From Amylostereum areolatum (taxonomy: Eukaryota > Basidiomycota > Agaricomycetes > Russulales > Stereaceae): a DNA stretch of 64,000 bases. The notes beneath the pieces are model-generated. The model made no database searches, was not told the origin of the DNA, and saw only the letters and a list, made by a program, of their open reading frames with translations. The stretch covers positions 868,001-932,000 of the forward strand of contig SAXG01000011.1 in NCBI GenBank assembly GCA_012932865.1, read 5' to 3'. The translations under genes and the position numbers were made by a program. Shown one piece after another: positions 22,025 through 33,896 of this stretch; position 1 is the stretch's first letter, and each line of letters starts with the position of its first letter.

Positions 22025-24396
22025 ATGAGCACACCCGGTCGTGCCCACCTTTCCCGCAAGAAGGCCTGTGTTCACCCTGGTGAACTCGAAGTTCAGTCAG
22101 CACCGCGCCGGACCCCTACCCAAAAAAAAGACGATGATAAGCGCACCGAGCTGGCCAAAGTCACAGCACTCGCCGCTGCTGCTGAGACAGAACAGGCAAA
22201 GGCCAAGGCCATCGCCACCCTCGAAGATCGTTATCGTCGCGAGGACATGGAAAATGTCGTTTGGCGTCGGTCGTACGCCCACATCCCATCTGTCCAGGCT
22301 AAGGTTGCTGAGCTTGCTGCCGCCAGTCATTCATCCGCGAAAGCCTCACCTGGTATGAAGAAATCGGCCGGCGGACATCTGAAAGATTCCCTCCACGAAG
22401 ATACTGCCATGAACGGTGAGTTGTTGAACGAATATACCACATAATGCTTACCTTTTTCATGTAAAAGTCGACAACGATGGCAGTGTTGAAGACGGTGCAG
22501 ACTCCCCCAGCAACGCTCCTGCATCCCTCGGCCCCTCAGGGGTCGATTCTGAAGAGTATCAGCCAGCTGAAGCTGACATGGGCTTTAGCGGCGAAGACTC
22601 AGAGAAATACGGTGAGGGGGAGGAAGAAGAAAGTGTTCTATCCTCCAAGAAGACGCCCAAGGTTCGAAATGGCTTCTTGTTCCCCACGCACCGCTTACAC
22701 AATCATTGTCGTCAGACGCCCAAGCCCAAGTTGAAGAAAACTGCCGTGGTCCAGCAAGCTCGGACCATGACGGCCGCCACTGGAACTCCGCACATCGTCA
22801 AGAAGCGCAAGGAGCCGACGGAGATGACAGTGTAAGTATCTTTCACCAATGTCCAATAATCAACACGTACCAAACATCTGACCTTCCGCACTGTAGCGTC
22901 AAGTCCGAGAAACGTACCAAAACATCGAACATGTCAGTCGCTCGCAACCTCAAGCCAACGTGGGGCAAGCAACCAACGCCCACCACTACAAGCGCGACTC
23001 ACAATGCCAAATCTCGGGCCAAGACCATACCTCCCACTGCGCTGAGCTCCAAGGATGACAATGTATCCATGGGTGTTTTTGATGATGACGAGGATCCTGG
23101 TGCGCTCGAAGCTGCACGGACTAGCAAATCGGTCATCAAGTCAGGTCCAGCCGGCGACTTGAATGTGGGCCAGAGAACCACTGCGCAGGTACGTTGATGT
23201 TGTTCCGCAGTATCCCTCGTGATGTGACGGTGTTGGTCTTACCTCGTCATTCCCAGATGGGCCTCAAGCTCGAGAACATAGAGGCCAACCGTGCGGTTGA
23301 CGAAACCCAGGCCACGTCCACCAAAAAGCCGGCAAGCAAGCTCAAGTTTAGCGACCTCCCTTTCGACACCCTCGACCCTGACGCCGTTTCGCGGTGGGAC
23401 CGTGTCGTCCGCAGTGTCCTTGAATGGGCTGGTACCTGCAACGACCCGTTTGGTACAAATGAGCATCCTGACTTCGCTATCGCTTTACAAGATGCCTGGG
23501 ATTCTGAGTTTGAGGATCTCTCGCTCGATGTCAAGGATTCAGAACACCCTGCGATTATCAAAGTGGTAAGTGTACCCTGCATTTACCCCTTCTGTCATAT
23601 CATACTCATATATTCTTCTCATGAGGCTTGTGATCGCCTCAATGACTGGCGCAGCGGTCTGGGCAAGCGGGCAGTCACCGCTGTTTCCATGAAGCTCAAC
23701 ACACCACAGTTCATCAACGATGTCGATGCTCGTGTTGCATGGGTCACATCGCAGCTCCCTACCAAGGACAGCGGCTTTGTCCCGTTCATCTGGGAGAATC
23801 CTGAGGTATGATGGATCCGTTACCTCTGTGCAATTGACAAAGTCAGGATAACTACTGATAATACATCTTTCTAGACTAAGACCGGCTCGTGGTCCTCGAG
23901 CCTTATGCGCGACGTGCTCGGGTGGCATGTCAAGCGTACGCAGAAAAGTTCGATCACATTTGGAGAGCCTGCGGGGGCTCTGGCCGCGTGCGCCTCTTCT
24001 GTGAGTGACCATTGTGTAAAGTCTGTTATCAACGGTACATGGCTCATGCATACATAGGTCGAACGTGCATTGACGCTACACCAGACGGGGCACAATGCGA
24101 AGGCGGTCTCAAAGGCGACCGAGCAGGACTCTCCGGACAATGACAACAGCAAGAAGGCCGTTGGGTCGGACGCGAAGGGGTTCAGCTTCGATGAAGACAA
24201 CTGGGGCCAAGCGACGCGCGATTACTTCAAGTCAACCAGCACCATTCCCGAGAAGAAGTGGATCAAGATCCTCACGCGTCTTTCAACTCACGAAGCAGCC
24301 CTTCAACCCGTCGTCGCTGTTGAGCGCGCATCCAAGTCCTCTGCTCGTGCAACTATCGTCATCTCGGATGATGAGGTCGAGGACAATGAGACCTAA
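22025..24396 (+). CDS. Plavaka partner protein with DUF6532-like C-terminus
   Basis: Eight exons (22025-22415, 22468-22661, 22716-22831, 22897-23188, 23257-23565, 23626-23805, 23875-24000, 24058-24396) keep phase and give 648 aa. The N-terminal half is charged, rich in lysine and acidic residues, with an alanine-rich coil near residue 50 and long disordered linkers. The C-terminal third is helical: SVLEWAGTCNDPF, GFVPFIWENPE, SWSSSLMRDVLGW, PAGALAACASSVERAL and FDEDNWGQATRDYF. The same order of motifs recurs in the partner of the second Plavaka locus and recalls the basidiomycete DUF6532 domain. It may help transposition or DNA binding; no enzyme signature is seen. Confidence 0.75.
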
Positions 24397-25295
24397 GTGC
24401 GTCGCCCCCATCATTTCAGTGTTCTAAACATCCTGACGCCGCTGTTGTAGTTTGTTTGCATCGGGGGTACATCCACTCTATCGCGGACTCGTAAGTGATA
24501 GCCATAATGTTGCGTTAAACAATCCACATTCATATTGTCTCGCTTGTTCCCCAGATTACGTTCATCTCGCACCCGTGAGTTGCACCACCGTCTCTACCAA
24601 TGTCTCTGACTCATGCCTCGTTCTCTCCCTCTTTACAGTATTACAATCTTTGCAAATTCCAAAGACCACAGTACGTCTCATGTCTGTGTCCGTCTCGTGT
24701 CTGGCCAGTGTGTCCGTGCAAAAGACATTGTCGCTAACGGCTTCCATACCTAGCTACGTGGACAATCAACTTGCCTGCCAATCCTTTCAAGCTTCTTTTA
24801 ACCGCACTCCGTCTCAATCTGTCCAACTCATATTCCGGTCCTTTCTCCGTCGTTTCGGCAAACCTCGCACCACTGCGATTGTCACCACTGTCTTTTCCGA
24901 TGATATCACTGAATCAGCTGTATGTTATCTGTCCTTCTCGTGATGTACATCTTTGTTATCGCATACGGGGGGGTACAATATATTGATATGTTTTACTGTT
25001 TTACAACCTGTCAATAACCTCGGCTCTGGGATCCTGGCTCGAGGTGTGAATCTGGCCCATATTTTCCTGTCTGGTGCCAACCTGGCATATGATCTGGAAT
25101 CGGAGGGGATATGTGGAAGGGACCAAGTCATCTGGCTCCACAGCGCCTTCTGACAGCCTGATTCCTCTGGTACCAGAGGATCCAGGTGGTAGGTCAAATT
25201 GCTGATGTTCCTATCATGATATCCATCGCATAACGGCCCTCGGCTTGAACTTGGGGCACATACGGAGGCTTCAGATAGTGTACTCAGTACTGTAT
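24397..25295. other. Intergenic; no gene supported
   Basis: Frames at 24452-24943 (+) and 24925-25299 (-) are open but carry no recognisable motif or spliced structure. The right end of the Plavaka-1 element may lie here, but no inverted repeat matching its other side was found by eye. Confidence 0.4.
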
Positions 25296-26616
25296 TCATC
25301 GCGTAGCCTGCAGCTTCGCGCGTGCGAATATCCTTTCCCTTGTGATATTTACTGGAGTAGCACTGGCAGGTGGTACTGAGCTCTCCGACTGGCTCAGCTC
25401 AACGTCGTTCTTCCTCGCAAGCTTGCCCACCTCTCGTTCAAGCTCGCCCTTCATCTTCCTCAAGACGCTCTCAGGGATACCGTACGAGGGCGGGTGCCAA
25501 GGGGATATTGTCGTGTGCGTGCCATCGAGAAGGAACTGAGGATAGGGTGTCCGTGCGCTATCCCGCGTTGAATACTCGCCCAGCAAGGTGCGGAGCCTCC
25601 AGCAACACCAGCAGGATAGCCTTCCGACACCAATGTGAATCTCATGAACCTGGGCGACAATCAACGTGGAACGGACAACGCCACGCGAAGGGCGAGTAGA
25701 AGAACTTACCGAGAAAACATCGTGAACGACGTCCCTCGCACGTTCGTCCGAGTCGTGCATCGGCAGCGGCGGACTGAAGTCGTCCTGAGAGCTGCTTTTC
25801 GTCTGCGCATTCCAGAATGTGCAGGCCACACCCATTACGCCTGCCTCTGCATGGACGACCGTGTCCCGGATCTGCTCAGCGGCCAGCTTCGATCCTGGCC
25901 GGTCGAAGACGCTGTCGAGGTTGTACCGGCCAGGGTCAAACCTGCCACGGAGTTCGCGTTTGAAGTCCTCGACCTCGGCATTGTCGACCTCGATCGCGGG
26001 GCTTGGAAGAGACACCTCATATGCACGGACAGGGTAGGAAGGTAGACGACCGGGGATAAGAAGCGAGCCAATGGCGTCGGTGTAGGCAACGATGCTCTTA
26101 GGTAGCGGACGACGTGATGACGGGGCTCCTCGTCAGTCATGCGCATGTCCTCGGCGACGACTTGACGGAAAGGTGAGCTAAGCCCTGGAAAGTGCTCGTA
26201 CAAGTTCACGCACTTTCTGTCTCATTATCGCGACCTTCAGTCTCGATCGCAGACCGTAGGTCCCCTTTGACCCCATAGTAAGCAGAGCCAAACCACGGCC
26301 GAGTGCAAGCACGGGGATCTTACCTGGCGCAGCACCGGCCCCGTGTCCTCTCCCTGGGGTGATGTAACCATCACTCAAACGGACGTCCAAGACCTTGTCG
26401 TTGAGGACGAGATCCATAAACTTCGATTTCAGCAAAGCCTGTAGTACTTCGAGGTTCATCATGGCGTCCCCGACGGCAGGGCCATCCACGCTGGTCCTTG
26501 GACATCGGGTGGTCGTGTCCGCGATGAGGCATTCTTCTAGTTTTTCGTACGCGTCGCAACAGAGCGACAGCCACGACGCGATGTTGCCCTGGTCGACGAT
26601 GAAAACCCCTCCATCG

Positions 26617-26925
26617 TATGGCGGCCCATTTAGCGCAAAAATAAATGCCCCCGTTAGAGAGCTAAGTTCCTCCGTTAGAGTCTAAGTCCCCCCGTTAGAA
26701 GGTGTGAGGTGCCCCGTTAGAAGCTAAGTACCCCCGTTAGAAAGTCCCGGGGGGTCGACGCGCCCCCGAGTGAAAGTCATCTTGCTCAGATCTGTCCGCC
26801 GGCACTTAGCGGGTTTAGATAATCGACGCTCTGGGCTTCCACGTGATGCCTTCACGTCGCGTTCGCCATCACGTCAGCAACTTGGCGCGTCGTTCCCGCC
26901 ACCAGCTCATCGCCATCCTCATTGT
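26617..26925 (+). repeat. Left TIR of foldback-like element
   Basis: This arm of about 309 bp mirrors 27206-27516 with few mismatches. The match fades after CGCCATCCTCAT. It contains the array of five CCGTTAGA motifs at 20-22 bp spacing. Confidence 0.85.
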
Positions 26926-27205
26926 TCTCTGCGTCCTCTGCCTCCCTCCACCACATTAATATGTCGGATAGCTACAAATTAAGAAGGCCTCAGACTTTCA
27001 TTCAAAATTCTCCGTGAATCCATCAAATAATCTGATTTATTTAATCAAAAGAGGGGGAGGAAACTTGACCGCAACAATGGTACATATGAGCAGTAAATTA
27101 AAAAGGAATGCTCGAGGGATGAAGTGGAGCAGGAGAAGAGATTTAGAAGGAAAGCTGAGCTCAAAAGATGATGCAGATGGAGCAGGGAGTCGGAGGGGAT
27201 GTGGA

Positions 27206-27516
27206 GGACGATGAGGATGGCGATGAGCTGGTGGCGGGAACGACGCGCCAAGTTGCTGACGTGATGGCGAACACGACGCGAAGGCATCACATGGAAGCCC
27301 AGAGCGTCGATTATCTAAACCCGCTAAGTGCCGGCGGACAGATCTGAGCAAGATGACTTTCACTCGGGGGCGCGTCGACCCCCCGGGACTTTCTAACGGG
27401 GGTACTTAGCTTCTAACGGGGCACCTCACACCTTCTAACGGGGGGACTTAGACTCTAACGGAGGAACTTAGCTCTCTAACGGGGGCATTTATTTTTGCGC
27501 TAAATGGGCCGCCATA
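27206..27516 (-). repeat. Right TIR of foldback-like element
   Basis: This is the mirror copy of the left arm, ending at CCATA followed by the CCATCG duplication. It carries the same motif array in inverse orientation (TCTAACGG). Confidence 0.85.
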
Positions 27517-28496
27517 CCATCGGAGCTAAAAGGACGAAAACCTCTGTCCGCAAACAGGGCCTGCGCAACGGTACTGCGCGTCTTGAGCTCGAATGGAAAA
27601 GCTTCATCTGGAACCGATATGAACGGAATGCGGCGTCATAGGACGCGCATCGGGTGTTCTTCCCAGAGACGCTCGCCTTTGAGCATCTGGAGGGCGATCT
27701 TGCGATGTGCGCGGTGGATAACGTATAGGGAAAGGTCGATGTAACCGTCTGAGTAAGTGTTGGTATCCAGTGAAAGCGTACGGAACTCGTCGAGCATGGT
27801 GAAGACGTCCGCGAAGTGACCGTCGTGGCTGCTCTTGCCTGTCAGCTTGTGCACAACAAGCTGCACCGAGAACGCGCACCTTCCCTCCATCCCTTTGCGG
27901 AATATGTCGCGAGGGGACGTGTCCGTTTTCAGCTCCTTGACTTCTGTGACACCCACTGGCGCTTTTGAAGTGTTCTGGGACACAAAGACGACAGCGTTCG
28001 CTAAACGGGCGGCGGGGTTCACGCGCCCAACCACGGAGATTTCCCTGTCGTTGTACCCTTCGTTATTTTCTTCTGACCGGCCGCGGGAAGTGCCAGAAGC
28101 GAGGAGAGTGGTGATGTTGTCCATGGCCTTGAGCGTAGAGTTGTCGCGGCTGGCTGTATTGCAATTGTTGGTGGATTGTACTTGAACATTGTTCAAGATG
28201 TGAGTAAGCATGAAAATGTCCTTGCAAAGCCGTTGGTAGGTGTGCTGGTCCTCGTTTACGCCGGTCATAAGTACTGAAGCTTGAAGCTTGAAGTCGTGGT
28301 TCGGACGACTGACGGCGGAAACGGGAGAGTCAGAGATCAGCACGGTTGGGCCGTTGTCCAGAAGAGATCGTACGGCCGGGGACCCTCCCTCTTCAGGACC
28401 GCCTTCCGGGCATTGCCGCGAGTCTTGCAGCTCTTGCCAGCGACTACTCATGCGGGCTACACAATAGCGATAGAAACTCGGTGAGACTACTTCCAA

Positions 28497-28828
28497 GTCT
28501 CAAATTCACACCTGAAATCTAATTTTCAGGGAGGAAATGCGCTGTTGCAGTGTAAAGCACTGTCTTGTGGCTATCCCGGCTCTAAGTTCTCATATGATCT
28601 CATTCTACGCCCACTCATCGAGGCAAGAAACTCGAGGTTCCTACGTTTCCGAGCCTTATCAGGTTTGGCAGCCACGCTCTTAGTCTATCCATCCCATCCT
28701 CTCTCGAACTTGGAAGAATGCTCAGGGTCGTCAAGGTTTTCTGTCAACGCAACATAAGCAGCAACGCACTCGACATTGCTGTAGGAGCCTCCATCCTGGC
28801 GCGTCTATCTTCCCGCTGATGGTCCCAC
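28497..28828. other. Flank of gypsy-2; possible 5' exon of the broken gene beyond it
   Basis: A plus-strand frame from the ATG at 28718 to the gypsy-2 insertion could encode an upstream exon of the gene that resumes at 55968. The gypsy-2 duplication CCCAC lies at 28824-28828. The splice donor is unclear, so the link is tentative. Confidence 0.3.
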
Positions 28829-29248
28829 TGTCATGGATCGCTCCATTTCTCTCTTCGTTTGCAGACCTCGTACACGCGACGTGTCACGGCACATGACTTT
28901 CCCTTGCATCACATGCTTCAATGACGTCATTGCCCGGACTTCCGAGCGGGGTTCCGCATCCTTATCTATGACATCACTGCTCCGGACCTTCGTCCTCCGC
29001 CCCATGACTCCTTTCCTATTGTTCCCCCCACTCGCACCACTATCGCATCACATCGCACCATCGTTCCCACTTGTATATAAGGACAGTGTTTCTCTTCCCT
29101 TTTCCCTAGACTGTCCATCTCGTCATACGGTACTGTAGCGCACGTTGCACTACCCTAGACCCCGGCACTCTCGAATCTATTTTCTTCTCGCTCCTCCCAT
29201 CATCGCGACTTAGGCGGTTCATCGGTCTCATAAACTGCGTTTCTGACA
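28829..29248 (+). repeat. gypsy-2 5' LTR
   Basis: This 420-bp LTR contains the TATA box at 29074 and the self-priming sequence at 29107-29117. It matches the LTRs at 55527 and 61322. Confidence 0.95.
29074..29082 (+). promoter_or_regulatory. gypsy-2 LTR TATA box
   Basis: TATATAAGG lies 33 nt upstream of TAGACTGTCCA (29107-29117), the expected 5' end of the transcript. The spacing matches gypsy-1. Confidence 0.65.
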
Positions 29249-29250
29249 CC

Positions 29251-29261
29251 TGGACAGTCTA
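29251..29261 (+). promoter_or_regulatory. gypsy-2 primer-binding site (self-priming type)
   Basis: TGGACAGTCTA sits two bases after the LTR and is the exact complement of TAGACTGTCCA at 29107-29117. Eleven paired bases is the number known for Tf1. Confidence 0.7.
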
Positions 29262-30581
29262 CCCCTACGCCTACCTCGCACCCCTCTCTCCATCTACCTC
29301 TGCCGTCTCTACGACGTTAAAAACTCCCACCACGGACCTCCCGAACGCACCGGTCTTCCTCCCGTTCAACGGAAAGCCAATCACCCCCCGCGACGACGCA
29401 CCACTCCCCTACCCTTGGTCCGATGCCGTCACCGTCAACTGCCTCGTCCCCGTACAGAACCTCTGCAAGAAAGATCCCTGGACCGCGCACGGCCTCAACT
29501 TCCGCATCTTCGAGTGGAGGTGGCACAAGGATCACGGTACTGTCGTCCTCGCCCTATACGTCCGGATCACTACGTGCATCAACGTAGATCTCGAACGCCT
29601 TGAATTCACCCTCCACGCCCCCACCTACCACACATACCTCATCCAAGACACCCCCAACCCGATCCTCCAAACCAGTTTCACCTCCGTCTCCCAGTTTAAC
29701 CGCCGGACCCCCGAATCCACCCCGCCACCAGTCCTCCATCCCACCATCAAGGGTAAGACCCTTCGTCGCCGCCACCACGAACATAAGATCCGCCAGGCAG
29801 TAAAAGCCGGCTACCTCACCAAGAAACTCCTCGGCCGTCGCCCCATCGCGGCAGACTTCTTCTAGACCATCATCACATCCTCCACAGCCCCTCGTCCCCC
29901 CACCCCGAACCTTCCCCCAGGCGTCTTTCGAGACTACTGTCCCGAAGAATACTACATCCTCACCTCGCAGCAGACTAAGGAATCCGTACGTTGGCTGCAC
30001 GACGAACCAAACCGGCAACGTCGAGACTGGTACTTCGACGACCGCGACGAACAACCCTACGTTGAAGAATCGGATTTTGCCACCGCTGCGGACGTTCTAC
30101 AGCGCTTCCTGAACCCCCCTCCGACCAACTCGCCCCCACCCCGTCGACGTACTGTAATTGAAGTCCCAGAAGGGATCAACCACAACGACACAACTGGGAA
30201 GTGGTACGCCTATAGACGGAACAAGAACGGAACCCCAGGACAATCAGTAGTTGAGTGGCAGCCCACTCCGTTCAGTCCCGTCCAAGATCACTGGTCGTGG
30301 CATCATAACCAGCAATTCCTCACCCCCGCCGACTTCCTTGTCGCAAAACAAGTTGAGGACAAAGTTGAAGAAGCAGAAGAACACCGACGAGAAACCCTAC
30401 ACCGCCTTGATCAAGAACTCGCCCAATCCCTCACCGTCCCCCTCCCCTTCGACAAGATGTCCGATGCCAAATCCAAACCTGCCGTCTCCAAGGGGAGATC
30501 GGCCCCAAGCCAAAGCCATTCAAAGGCGATAGACGTGACACCCTCCGGTTCTCCCTCGAGCTCCGCATGTTCCTGCGCGTT
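29251..30581 (+). pseudogene. gypsy-2 Gag, 5' part
   Basis: An open frame runs from the primer-binding site without an ATG, through KDPWTAHGLNFRIFEWRW (compare KDPWAWHNWK in gypsy-1). A TAG at 29863-29865 interrupts it, and it resumes to the ATG at 30457. After SKPAVSKG, one missing G in a short run shifts the frame into GPKPKPFKGDRRDTLRFSL. The reading stops at GCGCGTT (30575-30581), where the KDZ element is inserted. The 3' part continues in the matching frame at 50610. How translation starts without an early ATG is not clear. Confidence 0.65.
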
Positions 30582-30668
30582 GACCCCAGACAGTCAAGTA
30601 ATAAGCAGTTAACACATAATCCACGCACCAGTTAACCTGTTCTCAACACAAACCCCACGGTGGGCCCA
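30582..30668 (+). repeat. KDZ element left TIR
   Basis: It starts GACCCCAGACAGTCAA and ends in a strongly conserved inner part, CAACACAAACCCCACGG then TGGGCCCA. The outer six bases do not match the other end, while AGACAGTCAA, CAACACATAA-type and the inner block do. Confidence 0.8.
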
Positions 30669-30990
30669 AGGGGGGTCCGAGGGCCCAAGGGGACCTATCC
30701 TCCGGGGCATGCCAAGGTCATAGGTGAGGGGGTGAGAGGTGGGGTAGGGGTACCCCCGGATCCCACAGGGAATCCGGGAGGATATATTTCTAACATCCGA
30801 GGATCCCCATCCGGGCCACATCCGAGGGGGTCCAAAGGGCCTTTGGGGGGGGGGGGGGTCATCCAGGCCACATCCGGGCCACATCCGGGCCACATCCGGG
30901 GGCGGCAGGGGGTCCTGAGGGGGAGGGGGGGCACCATCCGGGACACATCTGGGATGCATCCGGGAGGCAGTGGGCTCATCCAGGGGGTCA
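30669..30990 (+). repeat. G-rich tandem repeats at KDZ left end
   Basis: Degenerate repeats fill this stretch. The clearest is an array of CACATCCGGGC at about 30869-30900. A G run of about 14 bases lies near 30845. This may be subterminal sequence recognised by the transposase; that is inference. Confidence 0.65.
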
Positions 30991-32475
30991 TCCTTATGGG
31001 GGAGAGGAGGAAGGGGTCCACAGTTGACTTAAACAATCCAAGATCACACATCACCCTGGTTTCTATTTCGGCACACAATGTATTTCTATGGATACTAGCT
31101 ACGTGATGCCACGGGTCCGAAAGGAATGGAGATAAGATTATTAAGTCGGAGATGGGATCATGAGGGGGACGTTAAGAGGGATAACAGTGGAAGGGCTTCA
31201 TCCAGTCCTTCTAGGATCTGGTGCGTGAAGGGGGTGGTACTTGGCATGTTTGGTATGTGATGGAGTGGCATCTGTCGCAGACCCGGACCTAGTGGCATCC
31301 GACCCGGACCTACGGACCCAGACCTACACCCAGAACCCTGACCCCAACTTGCCGAGGGGCCCTCACCACTGTTGGTCTCCAGACTCGGACCCAGACCTGG
31401 TCTTTGGACGAGGGGGGGAGGTGATGAAGGTGTCGAGAGGTGTCGAGAGGTGGACTGGGAATGGCAGTGGCAGGGGATGAAAGTATTGATACACGGAGTG
31501 GGAACCACTGTGAGGGGGGGGATGAAAGTGTGGAGACACGGGCTAGAGGGAGGGGGATCTTTGGCTCTACTGTCGGACCTTAACTCGGATGCATGAGGCT
31601 TGGCCATGATGACATGTCACCAAGTGCTACCTGTCGCGGACTCCGCAGTGGTGGCCAAAAGTGGTGGTCACGCCGCTTCGGTTGTGGGTTTCCACGAGCC
31701 TCATTTTAAGGTGAATGGTCGCATTGGGATGTAACCCTCCGATACCGGACCCTAGTCAATCCTCAGACACGGTGACATGGGAAGGACTAGGCCGGGGCGC
31801 ACCTTGAATATTCTCCACAACCTCTGTCATATCCTCCTCCAGATGGTGTCTCCTCTCCGTCTACCTCGATGTGTGGGGGTAGGGTGCGGCTGGTGCCAGG
31901 TCGGCCCTTCTGACGTAGCAAACATGCTGAAGAGGTGTTGTGCAGGTATCAAGGGGAAGTTGTGATGAGGTCGGGGAACGTGGGAGCGTTTCCGAAAAGC
32001 CTAGCCTGAGAGGAAAGGGCACGGTGGGTGCACAACCGTAGCTACCAGTGATGGGATATTGTGCCAGGTGGCAAGACGGGCAGTCGCCCGAACCCGAAAA
32101 ATGGCTCGTGACCGTGCAAATCCCGACCGGTACGGCTGTCGATCACGTGCCCATCTCAGGATGAAATGTCATAAGTCCACAGCTCTGCACAACTGTCTAC
32201 ATAGAACCACAGACCCAATGAACATCAAGCTGTTACATTCCAAAATGGGTCAAGTAATTCCATTACCAGTCCATGTCCATGCTACAAGCCATCCGAGCCA
32301 TCCGAGCCATCCGCACCATCCGAGCCATCCGAGCCATCTCCAATAGATTCACGAAAACAAGAAGGCTCTCCCAGCCATATGATTCATGCAAGAAATGTAC
32401 TTAAGTGTAATGAAGGTTAGGATTACCATGACCATGGGTAAGAAACATACAACATACCAATCAGTGATCATGGAG
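30991..32475. other. Non-coding left arm of KDZ element
   Basis: About 1.5 kb without a supportable gene. It contains degenerate ACCCGGACCTA-type repeats near 31275-31400, and the frames there are by-products of the repeats. Confidence 0.5.
32287..32339 (+). repeat. 9-bp minisatellite GAGCCATCC
   Basis: About six near-perfect copies of GAGCCATCC follow in tandem, with one variant unit (GCACCATCC). Confidence 0.85.
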
Positions 32476-33896
32476 CTACTTGCACCGGTCTCCACCAGCC
32501 ACATCCTCTCCACCGTAAGGGCCCTCGGATGCGTTCAGGAACGCTTCCAGCCGCGCGCTTAGCTCGGAGACTTTCTTGGCATCCCTCTTGAGGTCCGCAC
32601 ACTGCACCTCCAACCCTTTGACAACGTCAAGGAGCTCCCCATTCTCCTTGTGGATCTCGGAGATCTCGGATGTGATGACAGAGTGGGTGTCCTCGAGTAC
32701 CCCCTCAAAATCGACCCGGGCAGAGTCAATTTGACTTTTCATCGCCACACAGAACTCGTCCAAGGCCTCGATCACAATGTGTTCCAACCCGGAGCCCAAA
32801 CCAAGGTCCCTGGGTCCGACATGCTTCTTCCCTTTTCCACGCCCATACTGTCAGGACACTGTATGATAAATGAAACCAAGGAAAACCCACTTTTACGGAT
32901 GCCGTGGACACCCTTTCCCTTCCCCTTTGGATTCAGCAGCACCACACCCTCGCCGCAGGACGAGCTAGTGGCGGAGGGCACAGCACCCTTCGGACCTCCC
33001 CTGCTCGGACCTTCCTTTCCCACGCCAGACTGGCCTTCGCCCGCCGGACCCACCGAGACCTCCCATCCATCACCCTCGCTGACCTCTACCCCACCATGCC
33101 CACTCTTCTCCATCCTCCCACCAGCAATGGCTCCTTCCCCCTCCCGCGTGGTGTTGTCCGTAGCCACGATATCCTCGTTGTCGCTTTCATTGTCAAGAAC
33201 CACGCAGAAGTCCGGTGGGGGGAAGCCGCCCTCGTCCAAGGAAAGTGGGAAACCAGACTCTTGCTGACAGTCCCGCTCTGGGGACCCGAACAATGGGAGG
33301 TTGAAGTTGGGGAGGTCTTCTTCTTCAGACTCTTCATCTGCACTGCCTCCGAGACTGGACCCTCCACCCGTAGCTCCTGCCTCCGCCTCCGACTTTGGGC
33401 TCACAAGGGCGGACGTGTGGTCGGAAGGAAGAAGGGAGGATTCCACAGTGTTCCCCTCAGGTACCAGTAAATCTAAGTCATTGTTAAAAAGACGTAGAGA
33501 TGAACAACATCCCCAACACGCACCTGGGTTCTCCCACCACCGGCTCACGGACCGTTCCAGGGCATCCGGGATCACAATATCACCCACCAGAATTGCCTCA
33601 TTCATAGCGTCCTCGTCTGGCATGCCCAGAACTTCGTGGAACCAGTTCATATGTCCTCGGAACGGACGGTTGCTGAGGCCGACTTCCCGGGCATATGTTT
33701 TCCGTGCTACCGCCTGGTACAAAGGTCAAATGATGACGGACATATGACCGGCCGGATGGTCACGCACGAATTCCGCCCAAAACATGTCCCACCACTCAGT
33801 CGTCGGCCACCGGTCAACCGCGAGTTTATCCTGCAGGAACAGGACTGCGTGACGCAGGTGGAGCTCCGTGTCAATCGCATCCATTGACGTATTCAT
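32476..33896 (-). CDS. KDZ cargo gene i: WW-motif family, no cysteine cluster
   Basis: Four exons (33896-33768, 33713-33524, 33472-32891, 32831-32476) keep phase and give 418 aa. Exon 1 ends in TTEWWDMFWAEF, and exon 2 ends in SRWWENP. Both tryptophan pairs and the intron after exon 1 (donor GTGCGT, phase 0) are shared with cargo genes ii, iii and vi. The middle is a long acidic, glycine-rich linker. The C-terminus is a probable coiled coil (HKENGELLDVVKGLEVQCAD) closely similar to the end of gene ii. It lacks the six-cysteine cluster of genes ii and iii. The acceptor of the last intron is a best guess. Family and function are unknown. Confidence 0.65.

Larger units (their letters stand above)
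26617..27516. mobile_element. Foldback-like DNA transposon with long TIRs
   Basis: A 900-bp non-coding element. Its arms, about 26617-26925 and 27206-27516, are near-identical inverted repeats starting TATGGCGGCCCATTTAGCGC. CCATCG flanks it at 26611-26616 and 27517-27522. Each arm carries five copies of CCGTTAGA; on the left they start at 26651, 26672, 26692, 26714 and 26734. Open frames inside are repeats of arm sequence and not genes. An autonomous relative must supply the transposase; a 6-bp duplication does not point clearly to a superfamily. Confidence 0.85.
25296..28496 (-). pseudogene. Deaminase-like paralogue 3 (split by a transposon)
   Basis: A third member of the family at 12187-14315. 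It keeps HAEAGVMGVACTFW and RLSCWCCWRL with LDGTHTTISPW, the zinc-deaminase signature, and a last intron at 25709-25650. Two breaks are visible. A 900-bp long-TIR element (26617-27516) with a 6-bp duplication, CCATCG, sits in the coding sequence just after FRPFSSDG; the surrounding frame is otherwise continuous. A one-base deletion near 26093-26099 shifts the frame ahead of the conserved helical segment. The N-terminal part (28496-27636) is longer than that of paralogue 2. It is non-functional as it stands. Confidence 0.7.

Noticed and set aside
24452..24943. A 163-codon plus-strand frame downstream of the Plavaka partner
   Set aside because: It has no motif, and intron-like GT/AG signals interrupt it; it looks like untranslated sequence.
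26770..27363. Two similar frames on opposite strands starting MKVILLRSVRRHL
   Set aside because: They are the two arms of the same inverted repeat; the similarity is a repeat and not a gene pair.
30669..32339. Tandem repeats that might suggest a CRISPR array
   Set aside because: The units are contiguous and degenerate with no unique spacers, and the genome is eukaryotic.
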